From Solibacillus palustris (lineage in GTDB: Bacteria; Bacillota; Bacilli; Bacillales_A; Planococcaceae), in NCBI RefSeq assembly GCF_022549215.1, contig NZ_JAKZFC010000001.1, positions 1,178,001-1,242,000 on the forward strand: 64,000 bases of DNA, given 5' to 3'. Below, one piece after another: positions 16,880 through 25,794 of this stretch. Every line of letters begins with the position of its first letter. Position 1 is the first letter of the stretch. The translations under genes and the position numbers were made by a program. Below the pieces are notes generated by a model. That model was not told the DNA's origin. It saw nothing but the letters and a program-made list of their open reading frames with translations, and made no database searches.

Positions 16880-17746
16880 ATGTGGGAGCAGCAACTAATT
16901 GAAACAGAAAATGGTGTATTTGAAGTGTTTATATCGGGGGAAGGTGAGCCAATTTGTGTCACGCATTTATATAGTGAATTTAACGCAAATGGCAATCGTT
17001 TTGCGGAGATGTTTCAGCCGTTTTATAAGGTTTATTTAGTGAACTTACGTGGCTGTGGTAATTCAACTGATGATACAAGTATATATAATTATAGTATGCA
17101 AGATAGTGTGAAAGATTTAGAAGCAATTCGTCATGCGTTACATATTGAAACATGGGGATTTGCTGGGCATTCGACAGGTGGCATGCTGGCACTAAAATAT
17201 GCGATCATGCATCCTGAAAGCTTGGAATTTATCGTAGCGGGCGGTCTATGTGCATCTTCGGATTATATGCGTCATGTAGGCAGCATGTACTGCAAGGAAA
17301 ACCCCAACAACAAACGAATTTTAGAAATCATGGCAATGCTGAAAAATCCAGCTTCGAAGATTGAAGATCGACGTGCGGGTTCAAAGGAATGGGCGCTCAT
17401 GTCACTTTATAAAGAAAAAAGCTATGACAATATGGTGAGTCGTCCGAACAGTGGGAAAACAGTTTCGAAAAGACTGGATTATTTTTCATATGAGGAGCTA
17501 CCGACCTATGATTTACGCCCACAATTACCAGATGTAAAAACGAAAGCCTATATTTACGGAGGGTTATTCGATGCCCAATGCCCTTATGAGTATGCAGAGG
17601 AAGCGGCAAAACTCCTTGGAAATGCCACGCTCATGACTTTTAGTGAAAGTAATCACCATCCATGCATTGAGGAAGAAGAAGCATTTGCACAGTTTGTTGA
17701 AACAATCTTTAATGAACAGTTAACAATTGAGGGAAAGCATGCTTAA
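16880..17746 (+). CDS. Alpha/beta hydrolase (proline iminopeptidase-like)
   Basis: The 288-residue protein has an alpha/beta-hydrolase fold. The nucleophile elbow is GHSTGG. The oxyanion region is near VNLRGCGNS. A likely acid is the Asp in GGLFDAQCPYEY, and the catalytic His lies in SNHHPCIEEEEAF. No signal peptide. LRGCGNS together with the helical lid resembles prolyl aminopeptidases, but the DRRGSGRS-type motif is not exact, so the substrate is open. It starts at ATG after GGGGCGGTG and is followed 42 bases later by a GNAT gene. Confidence 0.85.
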   Translation: MWEQQLIETENGVFEVFISGEGEPICVTHLYSEFNANGNRFAEMFQPFYKVYLVNLRGCGNSTDDTSIYNYSMQDSVKDLEAIRHALHIETWGFAGHSTGGMLALKYAIMHPESLEFIVAGGLCASSDYMRHVGSMYCKENPNNKRILEIMAMLKNPASKIEDRRAGSKEWALMSLYKEKSYDNMVSRPNSGKTVSKRLDYFSYEELPTYDLRPQLPDVKTKAYIYGGLFDAQCPYEYAEEAAKLLGNATLMTFSESNHHPCIEEEEAFAQFVETIFNEQLTIEGKHA

Positions 17747-17788
17747 CGCTTAAGAGCATATGCTGGCTCGCAATAATGGGGGTAATAC

Positions 17789-18364
17789 ATGGATAAGGTT
17801 GTATTGGAAAATGAAGGTGTACGATTAAGACCGGTTGATCTAACAGATATAGAGGCGATCACTGTTGCTGCAAATGATGTGCGAATTTGGGGGCATATGT
17901 CGGTCACTTTACTAGATCGAACTGCGGTTGAAAATTATGTTCAAAAAGCGATTCAAGAACGCAAACAGGGTATTTCATATTTATTTGTTGTAATTGATAA
18001 GCAAACAAACACACTTGTAGGCTGTACATCGTTCTTAGATATTTCACTGCCACATCAGCGTTTAGAAATTGGGGCAACTTGGTACAATCCGAGCGTCTGG
18101 CGTACTGCAATTAATACCAATTGTAAGTTTTTATTATTGCAGCATTGCTTTGAAAGCATGCAGTTAAACCGAGTTCAAATTAAAACAGGTCATGAAAATT
18201 TACGCTCACAGCAAGCGATTGAGCGAATTGGAGCTCAAAAAGAAGGTATTCTACGCAATCATATGATTAAAAAAGACGGCACGGTTCGTCATACCGTTAT
18301 GTATAGCATCGTAATGGATGATTGGCAGCAGGTGAAAGCTAGATTTCTTGACCAGTTATTATAA
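17789..18364 (+). CDS. RimJ/RimL-type GNAT acetyltransferase
   Basis: The 191-residue protein matches the RimJ/RimL (Acetyltransf_3) layout: VVLENEGVRLRPVDLTDIEAI, LVGCTSFLDISLPHQRLEIGATWYNPSVWRTAINTNCKFLLL, and the closing RIGAQKEGILRNHMIKKDGTVRHTVMYSIVMDDW. Members acetylate N-termini of proteins or small amines using acetyl-CoA. The ATG follows GGGGGTAA. It may be co-transcribed with the hydrolase upstream. Confidence 0.88.
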   Translation: MDKVVLENEGVRLRPVDLTDIEAITVAANDVRIWGHMSVTLLDRTAVENYVQKAIQERKQGISYLFVVIDKQTNTLVGCTSFLDISLPHQRLEIGATWYNPSVWRTAINTNCKFLLLQHCFESMQLNRVQIKTGHENLRSQQAIERIGAQKEGILRNHMIKKDGTVRHTVMYSIVMDDWQQVKARFLDQLL

Positions 18365-18388
18365 TCTCAATCAGTCCATTATACTCTA

Positions 18389-18414
18389 ACCCGTTACATT
18401 TCGACGTAACGGGT
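18389..18414 (+). terminator. Hairpin after the RimJ-like gene
   Basis: ACCCGTTAC pairs with GTAACGGGT across eight bases. The following T tract is weak (ATTTGGTTT), so termination here is likely but not certain. Confidence 0.55.
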
Positions 18415-18620
18415 ATTTGGTTTCTCTATAAAATTTTTAAAATACTATAAAGAACAAAAATTCAACATTTACGTTTTTGATAATCACATTATTTCATGCC
18501 TTTTCTCACAAATTGTGATGTAAATAAGAATATTGTCGTGTTTTTGGAAGTGAATTCCGCTACAATAGGAAAAGATACTTTTTTAAGATACTATCGGTAA
18601 AATTATAGTAGGTGAAAATT

Positions 18621-19682
18621 TTGGGACGAACAAAAACATATATAAGTGTAGATATTGAGGCAGCGCTTATCCGAGGAAAGCAATATATTATTGAAATCGG
18701 AGCGGTCAAATGGCTACCAGACGGCACTACGGAGACATTTACACAGTTGATCCAGCCGTATAAATTCAAAAAATTAAATGCACATATACAACAGCTAACG
18801 GGCATAACAACTGAGCAATTAATTGATGCACCATCATTTAAAGAGGCATTTTATAAATTTAAGCGTTGGTGTAAACAAGATTATGTATTTTTAACATTCG
18901 GAGAGTTTGATCGTAAAGTGTTAGAAGAAGAGTTAACACGCAATTACATAAACAAAGATTGTCTCTATCCGATTATCGACTTCCAGCAGAAATATATGAT
19001 AGCACAAGGGATTAAGGAGCAGCCTTCATTAGGTGGATTAATGGAGCAGCTAGGACTAGAAATTGAAACGCAACACCGAGCTTTGGCAGATGCTGTTAGT
19101 CTACTAGCAATATTTAAAGAGGTAAACGGCGATGCAATCATACAGCAACAACAAACAAATGAATTCACATTATTTTTAACGAATTTCCGCATGCTTGAAA
19201 CAACATTTGATCTTGTAATGTCCGTGACAAACTGTTCGGTTATCAATGGGCAAGTGCAAGTGCATGCCATGAATACCTTCCGTGAAGAGTTACCATATAC
19301 AGTACAGTCAATTGAACGTACTCAAGAGGATGGCGAAGTCCAAGTAAGCGAAAAAATTACGATTAAATCAAGCCCTGATGCGAAGCAATTTTTACAGCAG
19401 CTTGCAGAGGATGTGCCAGGGAAGATATTAATTTCACGCTCGGCATTGCGTTCAGTGTCAAAAATATTAAAATTACATCATGTTACATTGCCAAAAACAG
19501 AAGTGATGACTTTAACAAATATTATCGAATCGGAAGAAATTGTTTCGAAGTTTAATTTGGTAGATGAGTCTATGCATTCATTTGAAGCAAAATTAATGAG
19601 ATTAATTCATAAATTTGAACAAGCATTCGTAGATGAGTTTTATAAACGTGCGTTAATTGAGAAACAACCGGTAGAAGTATAA
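18621..19682 (+). CDS. DEDDh 3'-5' exonuclease domain protein
   Basis: Start set at TTG 18621, five bases after AGGTGA; GTG 18612 overlaps that site. Residues 5-175 form a DnaQ-like exonuclease: Exo I YISVDIEAA (D-x-E), Exo II near TFGEFDRKVLEEEL, and Exo III HRALADAVSLLAIF (H-x4-D). It should remove nucleotides from a 3' end with two metal ions. The C-terminal half (about 180-353) is unlike polymerase subunits: a region FRMLETTFDLVMSV plus a beta-rich part. KapD and the DNA polymerase III epsilon family are the nearest known types. The substrate is unknown. Confidence 0.85.
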   Translation: MGRTKTYISVDIEAALIRGKQYIIEIGAVKWLPDGTTETFTQLIQPYKFKKLNAHIQQLTGITTEQLIDAPSFKEAFYKFKRWCKQDYVFLTFGEFDRKVLEEELTRNYINKDCLYPIIDFQQKYMIAQGIKEQPSLGGLMEQLGLEIETQHRALADAVSLLAIFKEVNGDAIIQQQQTNEFTLFLTNFRMLETTFDLVMSVTNCSVINGQVQVHAMNTFREELPYTVQSIERTQEDGEVQVSEKITIKSSPDAKQFLQQLAEDVPGKILISRSALRSVSKILKLHHVTLPKTEVMTLTNIIESEEIVSKFNLVDESMHSFEAKLMRLIHKFEQAFVDEFYKRALIEKQPVEV

Positions 19683-19698
19683 GGGGATTTCGTATATT

Positions 19699-19840
19699 TT
19701 TCACTTTATCCCGCATAAAGGGACAGTAAGATGCCCACTTTAAGTTGGCAATCCACTGTCCCTAAAAGCCCGATTGGTGAAGACTAATGCTCGTTGGGAG
19801 ATGAGGAAAATCCCCACCGAGCAAAGTTTCACTTTATCCC
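19699..19840. repeat. Two-hairpin element bounded by 14-bp direct repeats
   Basis: TTTCACTTTATCCC occurs at 19699-19712 and again at 19827-19840. Between them lies a nested hairpin (GGGACAGT 19720-19727 with ACTGTCCC 19755-19762, enclosing TGCCcACTT with AGTTgGCA) and a second hairpin (GCTCGTTGGG 19789-19798 with CCCACCGAGC). It fills most of the gap between the exonuclease and pantothenate kinase genes. No other copy was found in this window. Confidence 0.7.
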
Positions 19841-19908
19841 CTTCATACGTTACGCTATTATAGTTAAGTAGGGAATTACAAGCGGGAAGTACAAAGGAGA
19901 ATAGTTTT

Positions 19909-20745
19909 ATGTCAACATGGATTGGAATCGACACAGGGGGTACGTTGACAAAGCTTGCGTATTTAAATGAACAACAAGAGCTTACATTAACAGTCTTTCC
20001 ATCAAATGAAATGGATTTAGTAAAACAATGGTTAGAGCAGCATCCCCAAGTAGAAGAAATCGGGTTAACAGGTGGACGTACAGAGCAGTTACGAGACGTG
20101 TTAAAAACGATGAAATCGATTGAATATATTGTAGAATTTGAAGCTACATTAAAAGGTGTGCGCTACTTATTGGAAAAAGAGGGCCATACAATCGAACAAA
20201 GTATTATTACAAATATCGGAACAGGTACGTCGATTCACTATATGGACGGTAATCAGCATATGCGTGTTGGTGGTACAGGTATTGGTGGTGGTACATTAAT
20301 CGGTCTAGCTACAATTATGACGGGAATTTCAGACTTTGAAGAAATTAAATCGCATGCTTCCCTTGGACAGCGTGGAGGAATTGATTTACTCGTCAAAGAT
20401 ATTTATCAAGGTATGGATACGCCGATTGATGGCAATTTAACGGCAAGTAATTTCGGTAAAGTGGGTATTACAGAACAACTTGATTTTGCTCAAAATGACA
20501 TACTTGCGACAACACAAGGACTAGTTGGTGAAGTCATTACAACGTTAAGTATTCAATTAGCCGATCAGCATAATGCCGAGCACATTGTTTACATAGGCTC
20601 CACATTAACTAACAATGAGCAGCTCAAACAAGTCATTGAACATTACACCGTATTAAAAAAGCATACACCGATTTTCTTATCAGATTGCGGGTTTTCAGGC
20701 GCTATTGGGGCACTTCAAAATATTCGCGAGCATAATAAACAATAA
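19909..20745 (+). CDS. coaW: Type II pantothenate kinase
   Basis: The 278-residue protein belongs to the staphylococcal-type CoaW group of the actin-like kinase fold and makes 4'-phosphopantothenate from pantothenate, the first committed step of CoA synthesis. Phosphate 1 motif GIDTGGTLTKLAY opens the protein. The adenosine/substrate loops are IGTGTSIHYMDG and VGGTGIGGGTLIGLA, with the C-terminal IVYIGSTLTNN. A stand-alone CoaB-like gene occurs at 26680, so two CoA-pathway genes lie within 7 kb though not in one operon. Confidence 0.93.
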   Translation: MSTWIGIDTGGTLTKLAYLNEQQELTLTVFPSNEMDLVKQWLEQHPQVEEIGLTGGRTEQLRDVLKTMKSIEYIVEFEATLKGVRYLLEKEGHTIEQSIITNIGTGTSIHYMDGNQHMRVGGTGIGGGTLIGLATIMTGISDFEEIKSHASLGQRGGIDLLVKDIYQGMDTPIDGNLTASNFGKVGITEQLDFAQNDILATTQGLVGEVITTLSIQLADQHNAEHIVYIGSTLTNNEQLKQVIEHYTVLKKHTPIFLSDCGFSGAIGALQNIREHNKQ

Positions 20746-20750
20746 ATTCG

Positions 20751-20790
20751 AAAGCATTTAAACTTTTTCAATTAGTTTAAATGCTTTTTT
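20751..20790 (+). terminator. Terminator of coaW
   Basis: AAAGCATTTAAACT pairs with AGTTTAAATGCTTT over a 9-nt loop, ending in a T6 run. Confidence 0.93.
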
Positions 20791-20822
20791 GTACTTTACA
20801 AAAAACTTCGAGAGGCGTAATA

Positions 20823-20850
20823 TTAACTAAGTAATTATTTAACTAGGTAA
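20823..20850. promoter_or_regulatory. Likely MarR operator
   Basis: An imperfect 28-bp palindrome built from TTAACTAAGTAA and TTTAACTAGGTAA (20 of 28 positions symmetric) ends 20 bases before the MarR start. This is the TTAACTAA-type half-site common for MarR proteins. The binding protein is inferred from position. Confidence 0.5.
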
Positions 20851-20869
20851 ACAATTAGGGGTGATTACG

Positions 20870-21268
20870 ATGAATCCACTATTTCATATGTTTTTCCAAA
20901 AAAACCGGCAGTTAGTCAATCATTTAAATGAAGCATTAAAGGAACACGGACTTTTTCATTCACAGTGGTCGATTCTGTTTTTGCTACATAAAAATGGACC
21001 GATGTCGCTAACGGAAATCTGGAAGTATTTAAACGTTGAAGCACCGACGATTACACGTACGGCAACACGCTTACAAACGCTAGGCTGGATTGTACGTGTA
21101 GAGGGAGCGGATAAACGAGAGAAAATTATTGCATTATCTGATTTTGCAAAGGAACAATTTCCGCATGTAGAGGCATCCGTTTTAGCGTTCGAAGCCAAAA
21201 TCACACAGCAGCTTTCACAGCAAGAAGAGCTGCAGTTAATTGAACTATTAAAAAAGTTAGAAGGTTAA
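20870..21268 (+). CDS. MarR family transcriptional regulator
   Basis: Start at ATG 20870, seven bases after AGGGGTGA. The 132-residue winged-helix protein shows the MarR pattern: LKEHGLFHSQWSILFLLHKNGPMSLTEIWKYLNVEAPTITRTATRLQTLGWIVR followed by DKREKIIALSD in the wing and a dimerising C-terminal helix. It lies 4 bases upstream of an MFS transporter and most likely represses both genes; efflux-substrate sensing is the usual role. Confidence 0.92.
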   Translation: MNPLFHMFFQKNRQLVNHLNEALKEHGLFHSQWSILFLLHKNGPMSLTEIWKYLNVEAPTITRTATRLQTLGWIVRVEGADKREKIIALSDFAKEQFPHVEASVLAFEAKITQQLSQQEELQLIELLKKLEG

Positions 21269-21272
21269 TGAA

Positions 21273-22442
21273 ATGGAACAAAAAATATTTACAAAACGAT
21301 TTATAAGCCTATTCTTTACGAATATGGCTGTATTTTTCGTGTTTTATGGTCTCGTGACGACATTGCCACTATATGCAATGGGCGTATTAGGGAAGTCTGA
21401 TGACGCATCAGGATTACTGGTAACAGCCTTTCTACTATCTGCGATTTTCATGCGCCCATTCAGTGGTAAATTACTCGATATGTTTGGGAAAAAACGATTA
21501 TTAGTAGTGAGTATCGTGTTTTATTTGCTAAGTACGGTGCTGTATGTATTTTTTAAACCGTATGCGCTACTGCTTGCGTTACGTTTTTTCCAAGGGATTT
21601 GGTTTAGTATTGCTACAACAGCGGCTGGTTCGCTTGCTGCGGATATTATACCTGCAAACCGAAAAGGGGCGGGGCTAGGCTATTTTACAATGTCAACAAA
21701 TTTAGCGGTTGTATTAGGACCGTTTGTCGGATTACTCATTGTACAATATGCGAATTTTGATGTGTTATTTATTGTGCTGTCTGTTATTGTCATAATTGGA
21801 GCGCTGCTTGCCATTACTGTACAAACAAATGATTTACCGAAGCCAGCACATGTTGAGCGAAATTTTAAATTTGGTTTTCATGATTTGTTTGAGAAAAAAG
21901 CGTTGCCTCTTGCGGCTCTTGCTAGTTTAATTGCCATTGCTTATGCGAGTGTACTGTCGTTTTTATCGTTATATGCAGAGCAACAAAATTTACTCGCCGC
22001 AGCAAGTTATTTTTATGCGGTATTTGCGGCAGCGATGATTTCGATTCGACCACTTACGGGTAAGATATACGATACGCTCGGCGCAAAATTTGTTATCATT
22101 CCATCTTTCGTTTTATTTGCGATTGGGCTCGTGATTTTAGCTAATGCTAGTAATACGTGGATCTTTTTAATTTCGGCAGTATTTATTGGTGCGGGCTACG
22201 GCACACTAACGACAAGTTTTCAGTCATTATGTATTCAGTCGACATCCCCCGAGCGCACTGGCTACGCGACGGCTACTTATTTCACGCTATTTGATACAGG
22301 TATTGCGCTCGGCTCCTATGTGTTTGGGATTATCGCGGTTTCATTAAGCTATGCAATGGTGTATTATTTATCGGCCTTGTTATTAGTAATTGTTTTTGTC
22401 GTGTATATGCTGTTTTTTGTACGTAGTAAAAGAATTGGATAA
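21273..22442 (+). CDS. MFS transporter
   Basis: The 389-residue protein has twelve predicted membrane helices. The MFS loop motif is present between helices 2 and 3 (FMRPFSGKLLDMFGKKRLL) and repeated in the second half (IRPLTGKIYDTLGAKFVII). It resembles drug or sugar efflux carriers of the DHA1 type. Coupled to marR (4-base gap), it is probably an efflux pump induced by an unknown compound. Confidence 0.9.
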   Translation: MEQKIFTKRFISLFFTNMAVFFVFYGLVTTLPLYAMGVLGKSDDASGLLVTAFLLSAIFMRPFSGKLLDMFGKKRLLVVSIVFYLLSTVLYVFFKPYALLLALRFFQGIWFSIATTAAGSLAADIIPANRKGAGLGYFTMSTNLAVVLGPFVGLLIVQYANFDVLFIVLSVIVIIGALLAITVQTNDLPKPAHVERNFKFGFHDLFEKKALPLAALASLIAIAYASVLSFLSLYAEQQNLLAAASYFYAVFAAAMISIRPLTGKIYDTLGAKFVIIPSFVLFAIGLVILANASNTWIFLISAVFIGAGYGTLTTSFQSLCIQSTSPERTGYATATYFTLFDTGIALGSYVFGIIAVSLSYAMVYYLSALLLVIVFVVYMLFFVRSKRIG

Positions 22443-22446
22443 TGTA

Positions 22447-22476
22447 AAAACGGGCAACGATTTGTTTGCCCGTTTA
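22447..22476 (+). terminator. Terminator of the MarR-MFS operon
   Basis: AAACGGGCAA pairs with TTGCCCGTTT over a short loop, with AGTTTTT after it. Confidence 0.85.
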
Positions 22477-22567
22477 GTTTTTCGTGGATAGGAAAGTATA
22501 ACTTTTTTCAGGGAAATCCACATAAGAAAGACATCATTTCGCGCTATTTGGCTCGAAATGTGTTTTT

Positions 22568-22954
22568 CTAATTTTTTAAAATGGCTTCCCGTGCAAGTGC
22601 ATCAGCAGCCTTGTTTTCTTTGTCTGGAATCCATTTAATGAAAAAAAGTTCGAATTCGTCGATGAGTTGTAAGGCTTGTTCTAAAAACGGCTTAAACTCT
22701 TCGTTTTTTACGTAGCGTTTATCGACTGAGCTCACGACAATTTTAGAATCTGAGTGTAGCCAGACAAAATTCGTTTTGAGCTTTTTCGCTTCCTCTAAAC
22801 CACGAACGAGCGCGGAAAATTCGGCGATATGATTGCTCGTCATGCCGATTGCTTCATTTAATTTAATAAGATGACCTTCGCCTTTAATAAAGATGCCAAT
22901 ACCACTCGGTCCAGGATTACCGGCACTCGCACCATCAATATATACCTCTAACAT
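22568..22954 (-). CDS. RNase HI-like protein (YpdQ/YpeP type)
   Basis: The 128-residue protein has the RNase H fold and its four acidic residues: D7 in YIDGAS, E45 in AEFSAL, D69 in HSDSK and the Asp in KAADALAREA near the C-terminus. Type 1 RNases H cut the RNA strand of RNA-DNA hybrids. The Bacillus counterparts YpdQ/YpeP have been reported inactive or poorly active, so activity is not assured, although the full acidic set argues for it. The gene is convergent with the MFS operon and divergent from the zinc-finger gene. Confidence 0.85.
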   Translation of the reverse strand: MLEVYIDGASAGNPGPSGIGIFIKGEGHLIKLNEAIGMTSNHIAEFSALVRGLEEAKKLKTNFVWLHSDSKIVVSSVDKRYVKNEEFKPFLEQALQLIDEFELFFIKWIPDKENKAADALAREAILKN

Positions 22955-23062
22955 GAAAAAAGCTCCTTTACGTTACTGTTTTTAGTATAGCAAATGGGCG
23001 GCAGTTGGAGAAATCAAAAAAATAGCGTACAATAGGGAAACAGCTTTAAGGAGGTTCGATAC

Positions 23063-23254
23063 GTGAATAAAATAAACGTAATGAAAGATATAGATGAATT
23101 GACAGATACGTATTGTGTCGATTGCCTTGTGATTCGTGATTTACGAAAAAAGCGGGGAAAGCAGGGTGCTCACCTCTTTTGTATAGAAAGCTGTACAGTG
23201 GGGGAGCAACTACAATTTTTAGGCCAAGAAATAATGAAGTTTAGTGATAAATAA
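23063..23254 (+). CDS. Small zinc-finger protein (zf-C2HCIx2C, YpeQ-like)
   Basis: A 63-residue protein starting at GTG after AAGGAGG. The family pattern is visible: CVDCLV, then HLFCIESCTVGEQLQFLG, supplying paired Cys and a His for zinc. It is small, basic and cytosolic. In Bacillus the same small zinc-finger gene also sits beside an RNase H-like gene, and the arrangement here is conserved. Function unknown; nucleic acid binding is plausible. Confidence 0.8.
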   Translation: MNKINVMKDIDELTDTYCVDCLVIRDLRKKRGKQGAHLFCIESCTVGEQLQFLGQEIMKFSDK

Positions 23255-23309
23255 TAATATTGTAACGTTAATAAGACTATTGAAAATAGTTTTTAATATA
23301 TTAAAGGGA

Positions 23310-23360
23310 AACAGTCCATCAAATTGCTGCCAATAGCAGCTGCTGGTGGGCTGTTTTTTT
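23310..23360 (+). terminator. Terminator after the zinc-finger gene
   Basis: A long imperfect stem-loop: AACAGTCCA with TGGGCTGTT outside and GCTGC with GCAGC inside, then TTTTTTT. Confidence 0.8.
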
Positions 23361-23456
23361 AGAGGGTAGGGGTAAGTATTAACTTTTCAAAAGAACATAA
23401 ATGAAAAAACCAACACTTCGCACTATTTTGGCGCGATTTTTCATTGAAAAAGCATA

Positions 23457-23499
23457 AAAACCGTTTTTAGAAAACAAGTAGCTTTCCAAAAACGGTTTT
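23457..23499 (-). terminator. Terminator of the SEC-C gene (minus strand)
   Basis: AAAACCGTTTTT and AAAAACGGTTTT form a 12-bp stem around a 19-nt loop, just after the stop codon on the minus strand, with a T-rich trail. Confidence 0.85.
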
Positions 23500-23512
23500 A
23501 ATTCGGGAACTA

Positions 23513-24517
23513 TTAGTTAGCCCCTACTTTTACTAACTGCTTGTCTTGGTGGAAAGCAGTTAGTTCTTGGTGGTATTTGTTTAATGATGATGCTGAAATG
23601 CCAAAGCTTTCAGCAATGTCTTTTACCGTGAATTTTTGACCTAATAAGTCGTGGTCTTGACCGAAGCGGATGGCACCTGCAGCAATAGCACCAGCTTTAC
23701 GAGCAGCTGGCTCTTTTTCCACTAGGTAATCTTCAACAATTGCAACAAAGCTGTCATTGTCGATACCTTTGTCAGCCATGAAAGCTTTTAATTGCTCAAC
23801 AACCTCTTGTTCGAATGGCGTGAATTCTTCGCCCTCGTAGCCATTTTCCACTAAACCTTCCCATAGTAATAGGTGGTTTTCTTTTGTGAATTGCTCTACG
23901 CTTAGGCCACTCTTCTTGTAAGCAGCTGTAAACTCTTCAAATGAAATCGCATGCTCTTTGTGGAAGAAAATTAATGTAGAAACCGCTAATACATGGTTTT
24001 CCTTGTTTGTACCATCTGGCAATAGGAATGCAAATACACGCATGCCAAGAGGGATTGGTTTAGGGCTTTCCTTTTGGATGTGGTACACTGTGCCATCCAT
24101 TGCTGAAACCGCTGTGAAATATTCATTTTCTGCCGTTTCAACTGTGCCGATAAAGAATGTTGGTTTTTCCCACGTTTTTAAAAGCTCGATCATAGATGGG
24201 CGAACCGTTTTCTTCGACATTTTTGCTAAGTAATTTGTCCAAATTTCAGGGCGCTTATGGAAGAAAAATTCATCTAATGCAACAGCTTCTACTAATTCTT
24301 TTTGTAACTTTGACTCTAGTTTTGGTGCCCAAGCTTGTACTAGCTCGATAAACTCACGAATGTCTTTTCTCTCTGGATAGCTCGTATAGAAAGTTTGTAG
24401 TACGTTTTCAATTTCTTCTTGGAAAATTGTCATAGAAGTTGTTTGAGCTTTACCTTCACAACACTTCTTATATTTTTTTCCACTATTGCATGGGCATGGG
24501 TCATTTCGTCCAACCAT
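23513..24517 (-). CDS. SEC-C zinc-motif protein
   Basis: I start it at the ATG behind AAAGGAAGTG, giving 334 residues that begin VGRNDPCPCNSGKKYKKCC. This is the SEC-C zinc motif (CxCx8CC) found at the end of SecA and in many soluble proteins. The rest (40-334) is unlike SecA: a helical region around residues 40-110, a beta-rich segment (FFIGTVETAENEYFTAVSAMDGTVYHI) and a helix-turn-helix-like C-terminus (FTVKDIAESFGISASSLNKYHQEL). That C-terminal motif suggests nucleic acid binding. Function unknown. Confidence 0.75.
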   Translation of the reverse strand: MVGRNDPCPCNSGKKYKKCCEGKAQTTSMTIFQEEIENVLQTFYTSYPERKDIREFIELVQAWAPKLESKLQKELVEAVALDEFFFHKRPEIWTNYLAKMSKKTVRPSMIELLKTWEKPTFFIGTVETAENEYFTAVSAMDGTVYHIQKESPKPIPLGMRVFAFLLPDGTNKENHVLAVSTLIFFHKEHAISFEEFTAAYKKSGLSVEQFTKENHLLLWEGLVENGYEGEEFTPFEQEVVEQLKAFMADKGIDNDSFVAIVEDYLVEKEPAARKAGAIAAGAIRFGQDHDLLGQKFTVKDIAESFGISASSLNKYHQELTAFHQDKQLVKVGAN

Positions 24518-24685
24518 TGTAACACTTCCTTTAATACAACTTGTTAAATACTTGTGGTGCAAGCATTGCTATTCTTAATAATACCGTCAGAATGTTATTA
24601 AGAAAACTGATTATCTATTGCAAACAATCAGAAAATAGCGCTTTTTTAATTATAGTAAATAATGAATAGAAATAGAACTAAAAAG

Positions 24686-24722
24686 TAAAAAAAATAGGAC
24701 ATAGCTAGATTTTGCTATGCCC
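24686..24722 (-). terminator. Terminator of the EamA gene (minus strand)
   Basis: Read on the minus strand, GGGCATAGC pairs with GCTATGTCC across eight bases, followed by TATTTTTTTT. Confidence 0.85.
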
Positions 24723-24730
24723 ATACTATT

Positions 24731-25627
24731 TTAGATAGTAGATTGTGACTCCAATTGCGCCAATTTTTTGGCTGCCGAAAATTGTTCAAGCTGTGCAACC
24801 AAGTTTCCGATTAAAATGAATGCGCCACCGATGATTAGTTGGGTTGTTAATCCTTCACCAAGGAAAATCACTGCAAACATAGCGGCGAAAATTGGTTCTA
24901 ATGAGAAAATTAGTCCAGTATGAGTAGGGGATGTATACTGTTGTACTACAGCTTGTGCAACGAAACAAAATGCTGTACAAATGACACCTAATCCTAAAAT
25001 TGCTACCCAACCAAGTGATGTTGTCGGTAATTTTGGTGTTTCCAGTGCCAGAGTAAAAATTGCGCCAAGTACACCTGCCACACCTAATTGATAAACGCCG
25101 TAAGAAATGGATTCAACATCCTTCGTGAATTTGCTATTTAAAATTAAATAAATTGAATACCCAACCGCTGCAATTGCAACTAAAATATCACCAGTTTGGA
25201 AAGCTAATGAATCGTTATATGTTAAAATAGTAATCCCAATCATCGTTGCTACAATAGCGAAACTTACAGCGCGTGATGGCAAGCGCTTATCTAAAAAACT
25301 AGTGAAGATTGGCACTAATACTACAGTTAAGCTTAATATAAAGCCTGCATTTCCAGCAGATGTTGTTTTTAAGCCGAATAATGAAAGTGCGAAAACTATG
25401 AATAATAAAATGCCCTGAATGGATGCATAATAAATTGTTTTTTTCGTTACGCGCAACATCTTTGGTAAAAAGATTAGCCCTGCAATAATAAATGCGATGA
25501 TGCATCGGAGTGCAATTACATTATACGCTTCTAATACTTCTAAACCAATCACCATGAACGTATAGGAAAGACCCCAAAACAATGTCACGATCACCATCAA
25601 AATATTTGCTTTACCTTGTAAACTCAA
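24731..25627 (-). CDS. EamA/DMT family transporter
   Basis: I favour the TTG at 25627 with a GGTGA site; a GTG four codons upstream is possible but has none. About 298 residues form ten predicted membrane helices in two EamA repeats (first: LFWGLSYTFMVIGLEVLEAYNVIALRC; second ends SLEPIFAAMFAVIFLGEGLTTQLIIGG). It probably exports an amino acid or related metabolite. It is divergent from a LysR gene 155 bases away, the usual setting for LysR control of an exporter. Confidence 0.88.
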   Translation of the reverse strand: MSLQGKANILMVIVTLFWGLSYTFMVIGLEVLEAYNVIALRCIIAFIIAGLIFLPKMLRVTKKTIYYASIQGILLFIVFALSLFGLKTTSAGNAGFILSLTVVLVPIFTSFLDKRLPSRAVSFAIVATMIGITILTYNDSLAFQTGDILVAIAAVGYSIYLILNSKFTKDVESISYGVYQLGVAGVLGAIFTLALETPKLPTTSLGWVAILGLGVICTAFCFVAQAVVQQYTSPTHTGLIFSLEPIFAAMFAVIFLGEGLTTQLIIGGAFILIGNLVAQLEQFSAAKKLAQLESQSTI

Positions 25628-25794
25628 AGATGTCACCACATTTCGTTAAAATAATGTTTTTTGTTAGCTAAACCAATTATTTAGCTCTGTTATAATACAC
25701 TATAAACTGCAAGTTGTGATTAGTAAAACGAATGTTTATAATGATTAATATGAAAAAAATTCATGTCTAAAAGATTATATTGGGGTAAATTGAA

